A DNA stretch of 64,000 bases. It comes from Methylophilus sp. TWE2 (GTDB taxonomy: Bacteria > Pseudomonadota > Gammaproteobacteria > Burkholderiales > Methylophilaceae). The stretch spans positions 1,736,001 to 1,800,000 of the forward strand of contig NZ_CP012020.1 of the NCBI RefSeq assembly GCF_001183865.1. The letters run 5' to 3'. Both the position numbers and the translations under genes were made by a program. Of this stretch, positions 7,915 to 17,220 are shown in pieces. The first letter of the stretch is position 1. Each line of letters opens with the position of its first letter. The notes under the pieces were generated by a model. It was not told where the DNA came from, made no database searches, and saw only the letters and a program-made list of their open reading frames with translations.

Positions 7915-9690
7915 TCAGGCTGTTTGCGACCCATAAAGCCGCTGGTAAACACTGCCAGTGCGATTGACCAAAGCATCGTGCTGGCCTTCTTCAATAATGC
8001 GGCCACCATCAAACACTAATACGCGGTCGGCTTCTTTTACCGCAGACAACCGGTGCGCAATGATGATTGTGGTGCGGCCACGCAGGAATTTTCGCATGGC
8101 TTGATGCAACAAGGCTTCGGTATGCGTATCCAGCATCGAGGTTGCCTCATCAAGAATCACTATTTGTGGCTGCTTGAGCATCATGCGGGCAATGGCCAGG
8201 CGTTGACGTTGCCCGCCAGATAACCGGACACCGCTGCGACCTAACGGTGTGTCCAGCCCTTGCGGCAGATCACGTACAAACTGCGATAACTGCGCCACTT
8301 CCAGCACCTGCCACAAGTCGTCATCGTCATAAGGCTGACCCAGGCTCAAGTTCTGCCGTACGCTATCATTAAACAGCATGGGATGCTGCAAGACGACGCC
8401 GATATGTTCACGCACCTGGGCATAACCCAATTGTTCTATTGCCTGACCATTAAACAGGATTCGACCTTGATTGGGCGCATACAAGCCAAGTAATAGCTGC
8501 ACCAGTGTCGATTTACCTGCGCCCGAAACCCCAACCAACGCCACTTGCTCACCCGGCGCGATAGTCACTGAGACCTCTGCCAGGATAGGATCGCCTTCGC
8601 CATATGAAAAGGTGACATTTTGTAAATTGATGGCGGCGGGAACCTGACCAGAAAATGCATGCACGGTGGCTGGATAATGCGGTTCCTCTTCTGCGGCGAG
8701 TACCAGGTTGATCCGCCCCAGCGCGGCTTTGGCAGCATAAAAGGAAACCTGAACTGACAGCAATTCCTGCACTGGCCCCATCATGAACCATAAATAGCCA
8801 AACACGGCGATCATTTGCCCGACTGAGAGTGTGGAGAACACGACCATCAACATGGCGACGGCCCGGAAGATCTCAAAGCCAAACAGAAACACACCAAAAG
8901 ATAAACGCGACAAGGCATCTGATTTCCAGCCTGAAGCAGTGGCTGCTTCACGGACAGCCTCAGCCGCCTGTTTGGCTTTATCTAGAAAGCGTTTGTCGCT
9001 ATTGGTGGCGCGCAATTGCTGCATGACTTCCAGGGTCTCAGTCACGGATTGCGACAGCATTTCAAACGCGCTATTTTCACGCTGCTTCCACGCTTTAACC
9101 TTTTTACCCAGCACCATGGTCAGTGCAATCACAAACGGATTCACTAACAGGATGATCAGCGCCAGTTGCCAGTGCATCCATAACAACACAATCGCCACCC
9201 CAATCACGCTCAATATGGCTACCAACACCTTGGCAATGGTCTCACCCAAAAACTTGTCCAAGGTTTCAATATCTGTGAGTAATCGTGCCGTCACCTGCCC
9301 TGCGCCCAGGTTTTCATACACCTGCATGCGGATACGGGAGAGTTTATCGAGCAAGGTCTGGCGAACGCCCAGGGTCACTTGTTTGGACAAGCCGACAAAA
9401 ATGCGGGTGGTGGCGACACCAAGCAGCACGCTGCCCAATCTCAGACTCATGGTCATCAGCGTGACGGTTAAAATGATGGCGACTGGCCCTATCCAGTCAT
9501 GTGGCAACAACCAGGTCATGAACTGGGTCAGCTTGCCAGGTTGATTCAACAGCACCTCATCGACCAGCAAAGGCATTAGCAACGGGATTGGCACCGCCAC
9601 AATAGCCCCCATAAAAGCCAGCGCCTGCCCTAACCACAAACGCTCGGACTGCTGGCGCGATTGCAGCCATAAATCACGCAGTGTCAGCAT
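7915..9690 (-). CDS. ABC transporter half-molecule (MsbA/HlyB-like exporter)
   Basis: A 591-residue fusion of an N-terminal six-helix membrane domain (about residues 20-320) and a C-terminal ATPase domain (about 350-585). The ATPase has Walker A GVSGAGKST, signature LSGGQRQRLAIARM, Walker B IVILDEATS and the switch His in IIIAHRLS. Such half-transporters work as dimers in the inner membrane and usually export lipids, peptides or drugs; no substrate can be assigned. It starts 14 bases after rlmB stops and may be transcribed with it. Confidence 0.88.
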   Translation of the reverse strand: MLTLRDLWLQSRQQSERLWLGQALAFMGAIVAVPIPLLMPLLVDEVLLNQPGKLTQFMTWLLPHDWIGPVAIILTVTLMTMSLRLGSVLLGVATTRIFVGLSKQVTLGVRQTLLDKLSRIRMQVYENLGAGQVTARLLTDIETLDKFLGETIAKVLVAILSVIGVAIVLLWMHWQLALIILLVNPFVIALTMVLGKKVKAWKQRENSAFEMLSQSVTETLEVMQQLRATNSDKRFLDKAKQAAEAVREAATASGWKSDALSRLSFGVFLFGFEIFRAVAMLMVVFSTLSVGQMIAVFGYLWFMMGPVQELLSVQVSFYAAKAALGRINLVLAAEEEPHYPATVHAFSGQVPAAINLQNVTFSYGEGDPILAEVSVTIAPGEQVALVGVSGAGKSTLVQLLLGLYAPNQGRILFNGQAIEQLGYAQVREHIGVVLQHPMLFNDSVRQNLSLGQPYDDDDLWQVLEVAQLSQFVRDLPQGLDTPLGRSGVRLSGGQRQRLAIARMMLKQPQIVILDEATSMLDTHTEALLHQAMRKFLRGRTTIIIAHRLSAVKEADRVLVFDGGRIIEEGQHDALVNRTGSVYQRLYGSQTA

Positions 9691-9704
9691 ACAATCAAGC
9701 CCGA

Positions 9705-10466
9705 TTAAGCTTTACCGCCAGCCAATACGCGTTGTCTGCGAATTTCATATAAGGCAATCCCACTGGCCACGCTCACATTCAAACTCTGTACCGATCCAAA
9801 CATCGGAATGGTAATGAGCGAGTCACAGGTTTCTTGCGTCAACCGGCGCATGCCATCGCCCTCAGCCCCCATCACTAACGCAATCGGGCCCTCCAGCTTG
9901 CTATTGTGCAAAGTGCCAGGCGCATCCATGGTAGTACCAACAATATGCACGCCAGCCTCTTTCAACTCACGCATGGTGCGCGCCAGATTAGTTACCGCAA
10001 TAAAAGGCACTGTCTCTGCGGCGCCACTGGCAACCTTACGCACGGTACCATTCAAACCAACAGAACGGTCTTTAGGCGCGATAATGGCATGGACGCCCAT
10101 GGCATCCGCCACACGTAAGCAAGCACCAAGATTATGAGGATCCTGCACGCCATCCAGGATCAGGAAAAATGGCGGTTCATCGAGATCTGATTCCAGAACA
10201 TCGTGAATATCCTTGTATGGCATGGGCGTTTCCACCACGCGTGCAATGACCCCTTGGTGACGACCATGCGCACCGATAAAACCGTCCAGGCGTTGACGCT
10301 CAGCTTGTATCACTCGAATATTCTGTGACTTGGCCATGTCGAGCAGGTCACGCATGCGTGCGTCTACACGCTCCTGATCAATAATAATTTCCTGAATGCT
10401 GTTGCCATGCTGACGCATGCGACTCAACACCGCATGAAAACCAAACAAAATGCGGGTTTCTGACAT
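9705..10466 (-). CDS. rlmB: 23S rRNA 2'-O-methyltransferase (Gm2251)
   Basis: SpoU/TrmH-family knotted methyltransferase that methylates the ribose of G2251 in the 23S P-loop. The 253-residue reading begins MSETRILFGFHAV, with AGGAG seven bases before ATG 10466; a 37-residue extension upstream lacks support. The C-terminal SPOUT motifs are clear: DPHNLGACLRVADAMG, VMGAEGDGMRRLT and SLNVSVASGIALYEIRRQR. It follows rnr, as in many proteobacteria, but a hairpin lies between them. Confidence 0.95.
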   Translation of the reverse strand: MSETRILFGFHAVLSRMRQHGNSIQEIIIDQERVDARMRDLLDMAKSQNIRVIQAERQRLDGFIGAHGRHQGVIARVVETPMPYKDIHDVLESDLDEPPFFLILDGVQDPHNLGACLRVADAMGVHAIIAPKDRSVGLNGTVRKVASGAAETVPFIAVTNLARTMRELKEAGVHIVGTTMDAPGTLHNSKLEGPIALVMGAEGDGMRRLTQETCDSLITIPMFGSVQSLNVSVASGIALYEIRRQRVLAGGKA

Positions 10467-10510
10467 AGTGACTCCTAAATTTCTTTTGATGACCTTTGCA
10501 AACCATACGC

Positions 10511-10564
10511 AAAAGCTTAAAAATGAATCACGCAGCAAACAGGCTAAAACTGCTGGCTGCGTGA
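10511..10564 (-). terminator. Terminator after rnr
   Basis: Read on the minus strand, TCACGCAGC (10564-10556) pairs with GCTGCGTGA (10536-10528), with a further inner CAG/CTG pairing, and is followed by an interrupted T-rich tract (TTCATTTTTAAGCTTTT). It lies 40 bases past the rnr stop and upstream of rlmB, so it may only partly end transcription. Confidence 0.6.
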
Positions 10565-10603
10565 ATTGACTACTCAATCACATGAATGCGACTCAAGACG
10601 CTA

Positions 10604-13081
10604 TTATCGGGCTTTTGCCTTTGGTTTGCCTTTATTTTTTTGTGCCGAATGACGGCCTTTGTCTTTTGCCGAACGCGATTTACCTGCCGCAGCCTTGCCT
10701 GCAGAAGCTGAAGCTGGCTTACCACGTGAGGACTTGGACGCTGGAGCGGCTGGTTTTGTAGCCGTCGTCGCGCTTCTGGCCCAGGCCGTTGGCGCCGCTT
10801 TCGCTGTAGCACTCCCGGGCCTAGACACCCTCACCTTTTTACTGACAGACTGAGGCTCATCGTCGCCAGCGTCGTCATTTTCGGCATCGGCAGGCGCTTC
10901 TACTGCGCCAACCAGCGTAAAGTCTATGCGTGATGTTTCCAGATCTACGCGTACAACCTTCACTGTCAAGCGGTCGCCCAGGCGATACCTGACGCCCGTA
11001 CGCTCACCCACCATTTCATGCCTAGCCTTGTCATGGATAAAGTAGTCATTCCCCAGGTCGGTCACATGCAACAAGCCTTCGACATACACCTCATCCAGCG
11101 CAACAAACAAGCCAAAACTGGTGACGCCAGCCACGGTGCCGCTAAATACTTCTCCGACTTTGTCCTGCATGTAAAAGCATTTCAGCCAGTTGGTTACATC
11201 GCGTGTGGCATCATCGGCACGACGCTCTGTCATTGAGCAATGTACGCCCAGCTGGTGCCAGTCTTTGGCCTGGTAGCGCTTACCCTCCACCACGGCCTTG
11301 ATGGCACGGTGTACCAGCAAATCCGGGTAGCGGCGGATGGGTGACGTAAAGTGGGTATAAGCCTCATATGCCAAACCAAAGTGGCCAACATTATCCGGGC
11401 TGTACACGGCCTGCTGCATGGAGCGCAGCATCACGGTTTGTAATAACTGTGCGTCCGGGCGTGATTTGATGCGCTGCATCAATTTGGCATAGTCTTTGGC
11501 ACGTGGACTTTCACCACCGCCCACACCAAACCCGAACTCGCCCATAAACAGGCGCAACGCTTCCAGTTTCTCCGGCGTCGGGCCTTCATGGATACGGAAT
11601 AAACAGGTCTGCTCGTTCTTGAGCAGAAAGTCAGCGGCACAGACGTTGGCTGCCAGCATGCACTCCTCAATTAGCTTGTGTGCATCATTGCGGACGACAG
11701 GCACAATCTTGTCGATTTTACCGTTATCGTTAAATACCATCATGGTTTTAACAGACTCAAACTCCACTGCACCGCGTTTTTCACGTTGTGTCAGCATCAA
11801 GCGGAAAACACTGTTCAGGTTTTGCAAATGCGGCAAAAGCCAGGCGTATTCCTCGCTCAAGGCGGCATCTTCGCCCTGCAATAAGGCCGCCACTTTGGTA
11901 TAAGTCATACGTGCTTTTGAAAGCATGACTGAGGGGTAAAACTGGTATTGTTTGACCACACCCTGGCCATCCACCTGCATATCGCACACCATGCAAAGGC
12001 GCTCAACGTCAGGGTTCAATGAGCACAAGCCATTAGATAAGGCTTCAGGCAACATGGGGATCACGCGCCGCGGAAAATACACAGAGTTGCCGCGGTCATA
12101 GGCCTCTTTATCCAGCGCATCACCCGGCTGTACATAAAAACTCACATCGGCAATCGCCACCACCAGCCGCCAGCCCTTACCTTGCGGCTCAGCAAATACG
12201 GCATCATCAAAGTCACGGGCCGTTTCCCCATCAATGGTAATCAATGGCAAGGCACGTAAATCCTTGCGCCCCTTGTAATCTTTGGTTTGTACGGTTTTGG
12301 GAAAGTCTTCCGCCTGCTTGAGCGCAGCCGGATTGAATTGATGCGGTAAATGATGCTTGCGCAGCGCAATCTCAATCTCCATGCCACTGTCGGCATAGTT
12401 ACCGAGGATTTCCACCACCTTACCCATGGGCATGGAGTGTGAAGACGGATATTCCGTCAGCTCTATGGTGACGATCTGCCCGACTTGTGCGTCCATATCC
12501 AAGTGATAAGGGATCACAATATCCTGGCTGATGCGTTTATCTTCTGCTGCCACAATGGTGACACCTTGCGCACGGATCACACGCCCAACCAGCGTCTTGT
12601 TGGCACGCTCCAGCACTTCAACAAGTTTGCCCTCAGGGCGGCCTTTACGGTCTACTCCCGCCAAGCGAACCATGGCACGGTCACCATGCATGACCAAAGT
12701 CATTTCTTTAGGTCCAAGAAAAATATCTTCGGGACTCTTGGTTTTATCATCTGGGACAAGAAAACCATAGCCATCGGTATGGCCAAACACAGTCCCAGCA
12801 ATTAAATGGATTTTATCCGGTAAACAAAATGCGCCCTTGCGGTTGCGCATCAACTGGCCATCGCGCTCCATCGCGCCCAGCCTGCGGTTAAAGATGTCCC
12901 GCTCATCAGGACTGATATCCAGCAGCACATAAATCTGCTCGGCACTCAGGGGAACACCCTGATCTGACAACAACTGCAACACCAGCTCCCGACTGGGCAA
13001 AGGTGTCTGGTATAACTCGGCTTCTCGCTTGGCCTGCGGGTCATTTGCGCGCAGGGATTTTTTAGTTTTTCTGGTTGACAA
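10604..13081 (-). CDS. rnr: Ribonuclease R
   Basis: Processive 3'-5' exoribonuclease that degrades structured RNA and takes part in rRNA quality control and trans-translation. The 825-residue protein has an N-terminal winged-helix/cold-shock region, the RNB catalytic core with the acidic cluster in ARDFDDAVF (about residue 290), an S1 domain near residue 650 (VGEVFSGTVAGVTSFGLF), and a long Lys/Ala/Ser-rich basic tail. The start codon is TTG at 13081, preceded by AAGGAAG. The start overlaps, on the other strand, the -35 region of the tRNA-Leu promoter. Confidence 0.96.
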   Translation of the reverse strand: MSTRKTKKSLRANDPQAKREAELYQTPLPSRELVLQLLSDQGVPLSAEQIYVLLDISPDERDIFNRRLGAMERDGQLMRNRKGAFCLPDKIHLIAGTVFGHTDGYGFLVPDDKTKSPEDIFLGPKEMTLVMHGDRAMVRLAGVDRKGRPEGKLVEVLERANKTLVGRVIRAQGVTIVAAEDKRISQDIVIPYHLDMDAQVGQIVTIELTEYPSSHSMPMGKVVEILGNYADSGMEIEIALRKHHLPHQFNPAALKQAEDFPKTVQTKDYKGRKDLRALPLITIDGETARDFDDAVFAEPQGKGWRLVVAIADVSFYVQPGDALDKEAYDRGNSVYFPRRVIPMLPEALSNGLCSLNPDVERLCMVCDMQVDGQGVVKQYQFYPSVMLSKARMTYTKVAALLQGEDAALSEEYAWLLPHLQNLNSVFRLMLTQREKRGAVEFESVKTMMVFNDNGKIDKIVPVVRNDAHKLIEECMLAANVCAADFLLKNEQTCLFRIHEGPTPEKLEALRLFMGEFGFGVGGGESPRAKDYAKLMQRIKSRPDAQLLQTVMLRSMQQAVYSPDNVGHFGLAYEAYTHFTSPIRRYPDLLVHRAIKAVVEGKRYQAKDWHQLGVHCSMTERRADDATRDVTNWLKCFYMQDKVGEVFSGTVAGVTSFGLFVALDEVYVEGLLHVTDLGNDYFIHDKARHEMVGERTGVRYRLGDRLTVKVVRVDLETSRIDFTLVGAVEAPADAENDDAGDDEPQSVSKKVRVSRPGSATAKAAPTAWARSATTATKPAAPASKSSRGKPASASAGKAAAGKSRSAKDKGRHSAQKNKGKPKAKAR

Positions 13082-13102
13082 TATTTATTCTTCCTTTAAA
13101 AT
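13075..13102 (+). promoter_or_regulatory. Sigma-70 promoter of tRNA-Leu
   Basis: Perfect -35 TTGACA (13075-13080), 16-base spacer, -10 TAAAAT (13097-13102). The expected start near 13109 is a few bases before the mature tRNA at 13117. Confidence 0.75.
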
Positions 13103-13116
13103 GCACAGCTTCTTTA

Positions 13117-13201
13117 GCCCAGATGGCGAAATTGGTAGACGCGCTAGTTTCAGGTACTAGTGTTTAACGACGTGGAGGTTCGAGTCCTCTTCTGGGCACC
13201 A
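13117..13201 (+). tRNA. leuT: tRNA-Leu(CAG)
   Basis: An 85-base class II tRNA. The acceptor stem is GCCCAGA (13117-13123) with TCTGGGC (13191-13197), discriminator A and encoded CCA (13199-13201). The anticodon arm is CTAGT-TTCAGGT-ACTAG with anticodon CAG. There is a long variable arm (GTTTAACGACGTG region) and a T arm GAGG-TTCGAGT-CCTC. These all indicate leucine, decoding CUG. The gene symbol follows E. coli naming for a CAG leucine tRNA and is nominal. Confidence 0.96.
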
Positions 13202-13735
13202 TCAAGCAGCTTACCAGCTGCGCCAAATTAGACTCCCAAGCAATCGATATTCTTACTGTACTCAAAAGAATTTGCCTGGCTACTGCTTGAATCAACATAA
13301 AGCAAGTTTAACACTCTTTCCCACTCGCGCCTTAATTAACTCAAACTTCTCTTTGGACAAGCTAAACCATGATTTCATTCCAGCGCTTTGGCTCCATCAT
13401 TTAATATCTTTTGAGTGTAGTGGTAAATTTCCAGTGCCATTTAATGCTCTAAGTATCGTGTCAGGTAAAGCTGTAACTTTAATTAATTGCCCCTAATCTC
13501 CTTAGTTTTAATTATCTTTTTTCAGACCCACTTCCTCTCTGTACGTTTTTTCTTTGAAACGCTTGAGCACAACCAAACAAAAAGACCCAGGCATGACCAT
13601 GGATCTCCTATCACCGTCGGTGAGGCCCGGCTAGTGCAATTAGTATTCTCTGAATAGCCACAAACCCAGTGAACACCTTTCAAAAATCGCATGAGCAATT
13701 TATTTTGATCAACGGTTCTTTTTGAAGGAACGAGC
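13202..13735. other. Gene-poor stretch after tRNA-Leu
   Basis: Roughly 530 bases in which I find no convincing gene. A plus-strand frame at 13272-13496 (74 codons) and a minus-strand frame at 13522-13737 have no recognisable domain or ribosome site. Base composition is more A/T-rich than the flanks. Stretches on the minus strand give short readable fragments in shifting frames, which could be remnants of a decayed gene, but this is weak. I see no duplicated tRNA 3' end that would prove an integration event. Confidence 0.4.
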
Positions 13736-13763
13736 AAAAATAAAAAACCCCGGTCACCCGAGG
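13736..13763 (-). terminator. Terminator of the 14160-13792 gene
   Basis: On the minus strand CCTCGG-GTGA-CCGGGG (13763-13748, one G-U pair) is followed by TTTTTTATTTTTG. It lies 28 bases past the stop of the exported protein gene. Confidence 0.85.
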
Positions 13764-13791
13764 CTTTTTAGAAACTACCATTTTTAATTAC

Positions 13792-14160
13792 TTATCGGTT
13801 ATTAAAAAAACCAATATTCATCACCCTGTCATTCACAAAAGTGACTTCGGTTTCTTTATAAGTATGTTTATCGTCGTATCTCACCAAATTTTTGTAGTAC
13901 CACATTTCAACCTGCACAGGCTTTGAGTTGTCTTGTTGCTTACCCATGGTGCCTATCATGTTGTTGGCGTTGCTTGGTTTCACAGACTGTTGCTTTTTAA
14001 AAGGCTGCCCGAGCTTTTCTATAATCAATTTTTTTGATTTACCACTAAAGCCGCTGATAAATTCATCTTCTGTGTAAGTCTTACCGGCGAATGCGCTTGT
14101 CGCCGCCATCAGCACTGAAGCTGCTACCAGTATGGCCGAAATTTTTGCATATAACTTCAT
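13792..14160 (-). CDS. Small exported protein, possibly BamE/SmpA-like
   Basis: A 122-residue protein with a clear Sec signal peptide (residues 1-25, cleavage after TSAFA). The mature part begins GKTYTEDEFISGF and contains KLIIEKLGQPFKK followed by two or three amphipathic strands ending NIGFFNN. The helix-then-strands arrangement with LGxP resembles BamE/SmpA/OmlA-type domains, but there is no lipobox and similarity is only structural. Function unknown. It has its own terminator and is not part of the operon that starts at 19678. Confidence 0.6.
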   Translation of the reverse strand: MKLYAKISAILVAASVLMAATSAFAGKTYTEDEFISGFSGKSKKLIIEKLGQPFKKQQSVKPSNANNMIGTMGKQQDNSKPVQVEMWYYKNLVRYDDKHTYKETEVTFVNDRVMNIGFFNNR

Positions 14161-14262
14161 GTTTACTTCCTGTTATCCAAAATCGAGTTGCTGAATTATT
14201 ATTTGGTGCAAGTATAACTGCTTATCGCCCTATTTGGTTGACCTGGCATGCCAGCAATATGG

Positions 14263-15027
14263 CTAAAAATGCAGTTGCAGTCCATCATAACCAACGACGA
14301 CATTGGCTGGTAACCGGGGTTGCAAAGCGTGGTATTCGAGTTCGTGTGTCATGTGTATCAACACATTACGCTTGGCGCCTATGCGCTCAATCAAGCCCAG
14401 TGTTTGTTCCAGGCAGACATGGGTGGGATGCGGTTTTTCACGCAGGCAGTCAATCAGCAGGACATCGACGCCTTGTAACAAGGCATACGAGCTTTCGGGG
14501 ATCTCTGACACATCGGTCATATAGACAAAATTACCGATACGGTAAGCGTAGATGCGGATCTTGCCGTGCATGATGGGGATAGGGATGACCATTTGCCCGG
14601 CGGCTTCAAAAGGCCCCTCAACGATATTGGCAGCCAGCACCGGCAAATCCCAATATTGGGGAATTGGGTCGCGCAGGGTATAGCCAAATTTTTCCTGAAT
14701 ATGGCTAATCGCCTCCGGGTAACTGTAGAGCGGAATCTGGCAGCGATTCACTTGGCAAAAGGCGCGCAGGTCGTCAATACCATGCAAATGGTCTGCATGT
14801 GTGTGGGTGTAAAGCACCGCATCTACCCGGTTCATTTTTTCACGCAACGCTTGCTGGCGTAAATCAGGAGAGGTGTCTATGAGGATGACCCTGCCGTCAT
14901 CAAGGGTCACCATGCTAGAGCAGCGCGTGCGCTTGTTACGGGTATCGGTGGAGGTGCAGGTATCGCAACGACAGCCAACGGCAGGTGTGCCTGCACTGGA
15001 GCCTACGCCTAAGAGAGTGACTTGCAT
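14263..15027 (-). CDS. PhnP-like metallo-beta-lactamase-fold hydrolase
   Basis: A 254-residue metal-dependent phosphodiesterase-type protein. The N-terminus has the PhnP-style cysteine cluster GCRCDTCTS, followed by the metal motif HTHADHLHGIDDLR (about residues 75-88), and a later VYMTDVSE and a C-terminal His region LIHMTHELEYH. PhnP acts on cyclic phosphates in phosphonate breakdown, but no phn genes are nearby; related proteins in this genomic position are of unknown substrate. It overlaps the tatD gene by 19 bases and is the last gene of the pabC-tatD unit. Confidence 0.8.
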   Translation of the reverse strand: MQVTLLGVGSSAGTPAVGCRCDTCTSTDTRNKRTRCSSMVTLDDGRVILIDTSPDLRQQALREKMNRVDAVLYTHTHADHLHGIDDLRAFCQVNRCQIPLYSYPEAISHIQEKFGYTLRDPIPQYWDLPVLAANIVEGPFEAAGQMVIPIPIMHGKIRIYAYRIGNFVYMTDVSEIPESSYALLQGVDVLLIDCLREKPHPTHVCLEQTLGLIERIGAKRNVLIHMTHELEYHALQPRLPANVVVGYDGLQLHF

Positions 15028-15794
15028 GGCTGAGCGTGCTTGAATAACTTGAAGAAATTGGCTGTTGTCGTTTCCATGAATTGCTGTAATGGTACGTCTC
15101 GCAAGCGGGCAACCTCTTCAGCGACATGCCGCACATACGCTGGCTGATTGGTTTTACCACGGAAAGGAATAGGAGCCAGATAGGGGGAATCGGTCTCTAC
15201 CAGAATTTTATCTAATGGCACCTTTTGCGCGACGTCTTTCAAAGCCTGCGCATTCTTGAATGTCACAATACCGGAAAACGAGATATAAAATCCCATCTCA
15301 ATGGCTGCCTGCGCCACCTCCCAGCTTTCGGTAAAACAATGCATGACTCCCCCGACCTCTGCTGCGCCCTCTTCCTGCATGAGGCGCAGCGTATCTTCGG
15401 CCGCATTGCGTGTGTGGATAATAAGCGGTTTACCTGTGGCCTTGGCTGCGCGGATGTGGGTACGGAAACGGTGACGCTGCCACTCCAGATCGCCCGTCAG
15501 GCGGAAATAATCCAGCCCTGTTTCGCCTATCGCCACCACACGAGGATGGTTGGCCAACCTGACCAACTCCTCCACTGTCGGCTCCTGTATGTCTTCGTAA
15601 TCCGGATGCACGCCGACTGAGGCGTATATATTCGGATGCTGCTCAGCAATGGCCAGCACTTCAGGGAATTTATCCAGTGTCACGGAAACACACAGGGCAT
15701 GCCCGACTTCATTGCTACGCATGGTGTCTAGCACCTGGTCCATATTCTGGACCAGTTCGGGGAAATTAAGATGGCAATGCGAATCGACTAACAT
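15009..15794 (-). CDS. TatD-family metal-dependent hydrolase
   Basis: A 261-residue TIM-barrel hydrolase of the TatD/YcfH type; members are 3'-5' DNA exonucleases or phosphatases with two divalent metals. Motifs in order: VDSHCHLN at the N-terminus, AIGETGLDY near residue 92, PLIIHTRNA, GVMHCFTES, and LVETDSPYLAP near residue 200. The gene sits in the conserved holB-pilZ-tatD arrangement, where the usual neighbour homologue is YcfH. It overlaps the next gene by 19 bases, so the two are translated together. Confidence 0.9.
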   Translation of the reverse strand: MLVDSHCHLNFPELVQNMDQVLDTMRSNEVGHALCVSVTLDKFPEVLAIAEQHPNIYASVGVHPDYEDIQEPTVEELVRLANHPRVVAIGETGLDYFRLTGDLEWQRHRFRTHIRAAKATGKPLIIHTRNAAEDTLRLMQEEGAAEVGGVMHCFTESWEVAQAAIEMGFYISFSGIVTFKNAQALKDVAQKVPLDKILVETDSPYLAPIPFRGKTNQPAYVRHVAEEVARLRDVPLQQFMETTTANFFKLFKHAQPCKSLS

Positions 15795-15833
15795 GTGACT
15801 TAAAGAAACTCGATAACAGGATTAAAAATGGGG

Positions 15834-16196
15834 CTAAATGGTATTGGATGGTCGGCTGGATTTGAGTGCTGCACCCAGGATGGTTTCAATGCGTTTCTTG
15901 GCTTCGACACCACCATCTTTGTCCGAGAACTGTATGCCTATGCCTTGTGGCTTGTTGTTAACCGCTTGCGGCGTAATCCAGATGACTTTACCGACTACCT
16001 TAAGCTTGTTTGGATCATTGAGCAAGGTGAGCAGCATAAATACCTCCTCCCCCATTTTAAACGGCTTGCTGGTGGGGATAAACAAGCCTCCCCCCTTGAC
16101 AAACGGCATGTAAGCGGCAAACAGGGCCGCTTTTTCACGGATAGCCAGCGACAAAACACCTGGTTTTGCAGCAGCGGGTGGTAAGGTATCGTTCAT
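15834..16196 (-). CDS. pilZ: PilZ-domain protein (type IV pilus type)
   Basis: A 120-residue single PilZ domain. The core shows GGGLFIPT, MLLTLLNDPNKLKVVGKVIWI and GIGIQFSD. The c-di-GMP-binding RxxxR motif expected at the N-terminus is not visible, which fits the founder PilZ used in type IV pilus assembly and twitching rather than a c-di-GMP receptor. Position between holB and tatD is the classical one in beta- and gammaproteobacteria. A GGAG lies 12 bases upstream. Confidence 0.85.
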   Translation of the reverse strand: MNDTLPPAAAKPGVLSLAIREKAALFAAYMPFVKGGGLFIPTSKPFKMGEEVFMLLTLLNDPNKLKVVGKVIWITPQAVNNKPQGIGIQFSDKDGGVEAKKRIETILGAALKSSRPSNTI

Positions 16197-16224
16197 TGCC
16201 TAAGCTCCAGAATGCCTGGCGATG

Positions 16225-17220
16225 CTAGCCAAACATTTTCTTATACTGCAGTAATAGCTGTTCCAGCTGTAGCTCCTGATTGAGCGGATGCTGTGCTGTC
16301 ATTTTAAAACGATTTAGTTGTTGTTGAAATGCCAGCAATCGCGATAAATTGACACCAGATGCCAGGGGTTGCATAGGCCCGGCATCACCAGGATGGTAAC
16401 GCAGTGGTTGCTGGTTGCAAGATAACCATACATCCAGCAACCACTTTTGCAATGCCTGTATGGCCTGCTCCATGCCAAGTTTGATCAACACGGGCACCAC
16501 GGCGACGACATCCATCTCAGCCCCTCGCAGCAATTGCGGCCGGAACTGCTGATACCAGCCATGCAAATCCAGCTCGTCCTGTAATACCGTCGTGGGCGCA
16601 CCACCACTGTAGTGCCACACCCACTCCGCATGAGCAACTGATTGTGACTGCAGCCATTGCAAGCCCTGCTCCATGCTGGGCACAGGCATTTCCACCTGCA
16701 TGCAACGGCTTAAAATCGTTGGCAGCAAGGCTTGCCGCTGATGTGACACCAGCAAAAACTGCGTCCGTTGCGGTGGCTCCTCAAGCAATTTCAATAAGGC
16801 ATTGGAGGCGGCAACATTCATGGCTTCAAGCGGATGAATCAACACCACGCGTATGCCATCCACTCTATGTGTGCTCAAGGCGAGGTAATCATGCAAGGCG
16901 CGGATCTGGTCAATCAGAATCTGCTGCCGTTTGCGCGTTTTCTTTTTACTGCTTTCGCTGCCACTGTCATCATCTTCAGGGGTGATTTCCCTGAAGTCTG
17001 GATGTGCGCCTTCCGATAGCCAATGGCAGGATTCGCACTCGCCACAAGCCATCCCATTTTGTGGTTGCAGGCACAGCAACCCGGCAGCCATGGTGCGTGC
17101 AAAATCCAGCTTGCCTATGCCAGCTTTTCCATGAAACAGCAAGGCATGGTGGCGGCTATTCCCTGCTTGCATCCATTGCGAAAACAGTAAATCTTGCCAT
17201 GGATAAAGCTTTTTAATCAT
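16225..17220 (-). CDS. holB: DNA polymerase III delta' subunit
   Basis: Clamp-loader subunit of the replicative polymerase. The 331-residue protein has a P-loop-like LLFHGKAGIGKLDFA, a four-cysteine zinc module (CLQPQNGMACGECESC, about residues 50-66), the sensor region SNALLKLLEEPPQRTQFLLVS and the SRC motif in LLPTILSRCMQ. An acidic/basic insert DDDSGSESSKKKTRKR (near residue 90) is unusual compared with the compact zinc module of most homologues. The start overlaps tmk by 4 bases. Confidence 0.93.
   Translation of the reverse strand: MIKKLYPWQDLLFSQWMQAGNSRHHALLFHGKAGIGKLDFARTMAAGLLCLQPQNGMACGECESCHWLSEGAHPDFREITPEDDDSGSESSKKKTRKRQQILIDQIRALHDYLALSTHRVDGIRVVLIHPLEAMNVAASNALLKLLEEPPQRTQFLLVSHQRQALLPTILSRCMQVEMPVPSMEQGLQWLQSQSVAHAEWVWHYSGGAPTTVLQDELDLHGWYQQFRPQLLRGAEMDVVAVVPVLIKLGMEQAIQALQKWLLDVWLSCNQQPLRYHPGDAGPMQPLASGVNLSRLLAFQQQLNRFKMTAQHPLNQELQLEQLLLQYKKMFG

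Noticed and set aside
13272..13496. 74-codon plus-strand frame after tRNA-Leu
   Set aside because: No ribosome site, no recognisable domain and unlikely composition; treated as non-coding.
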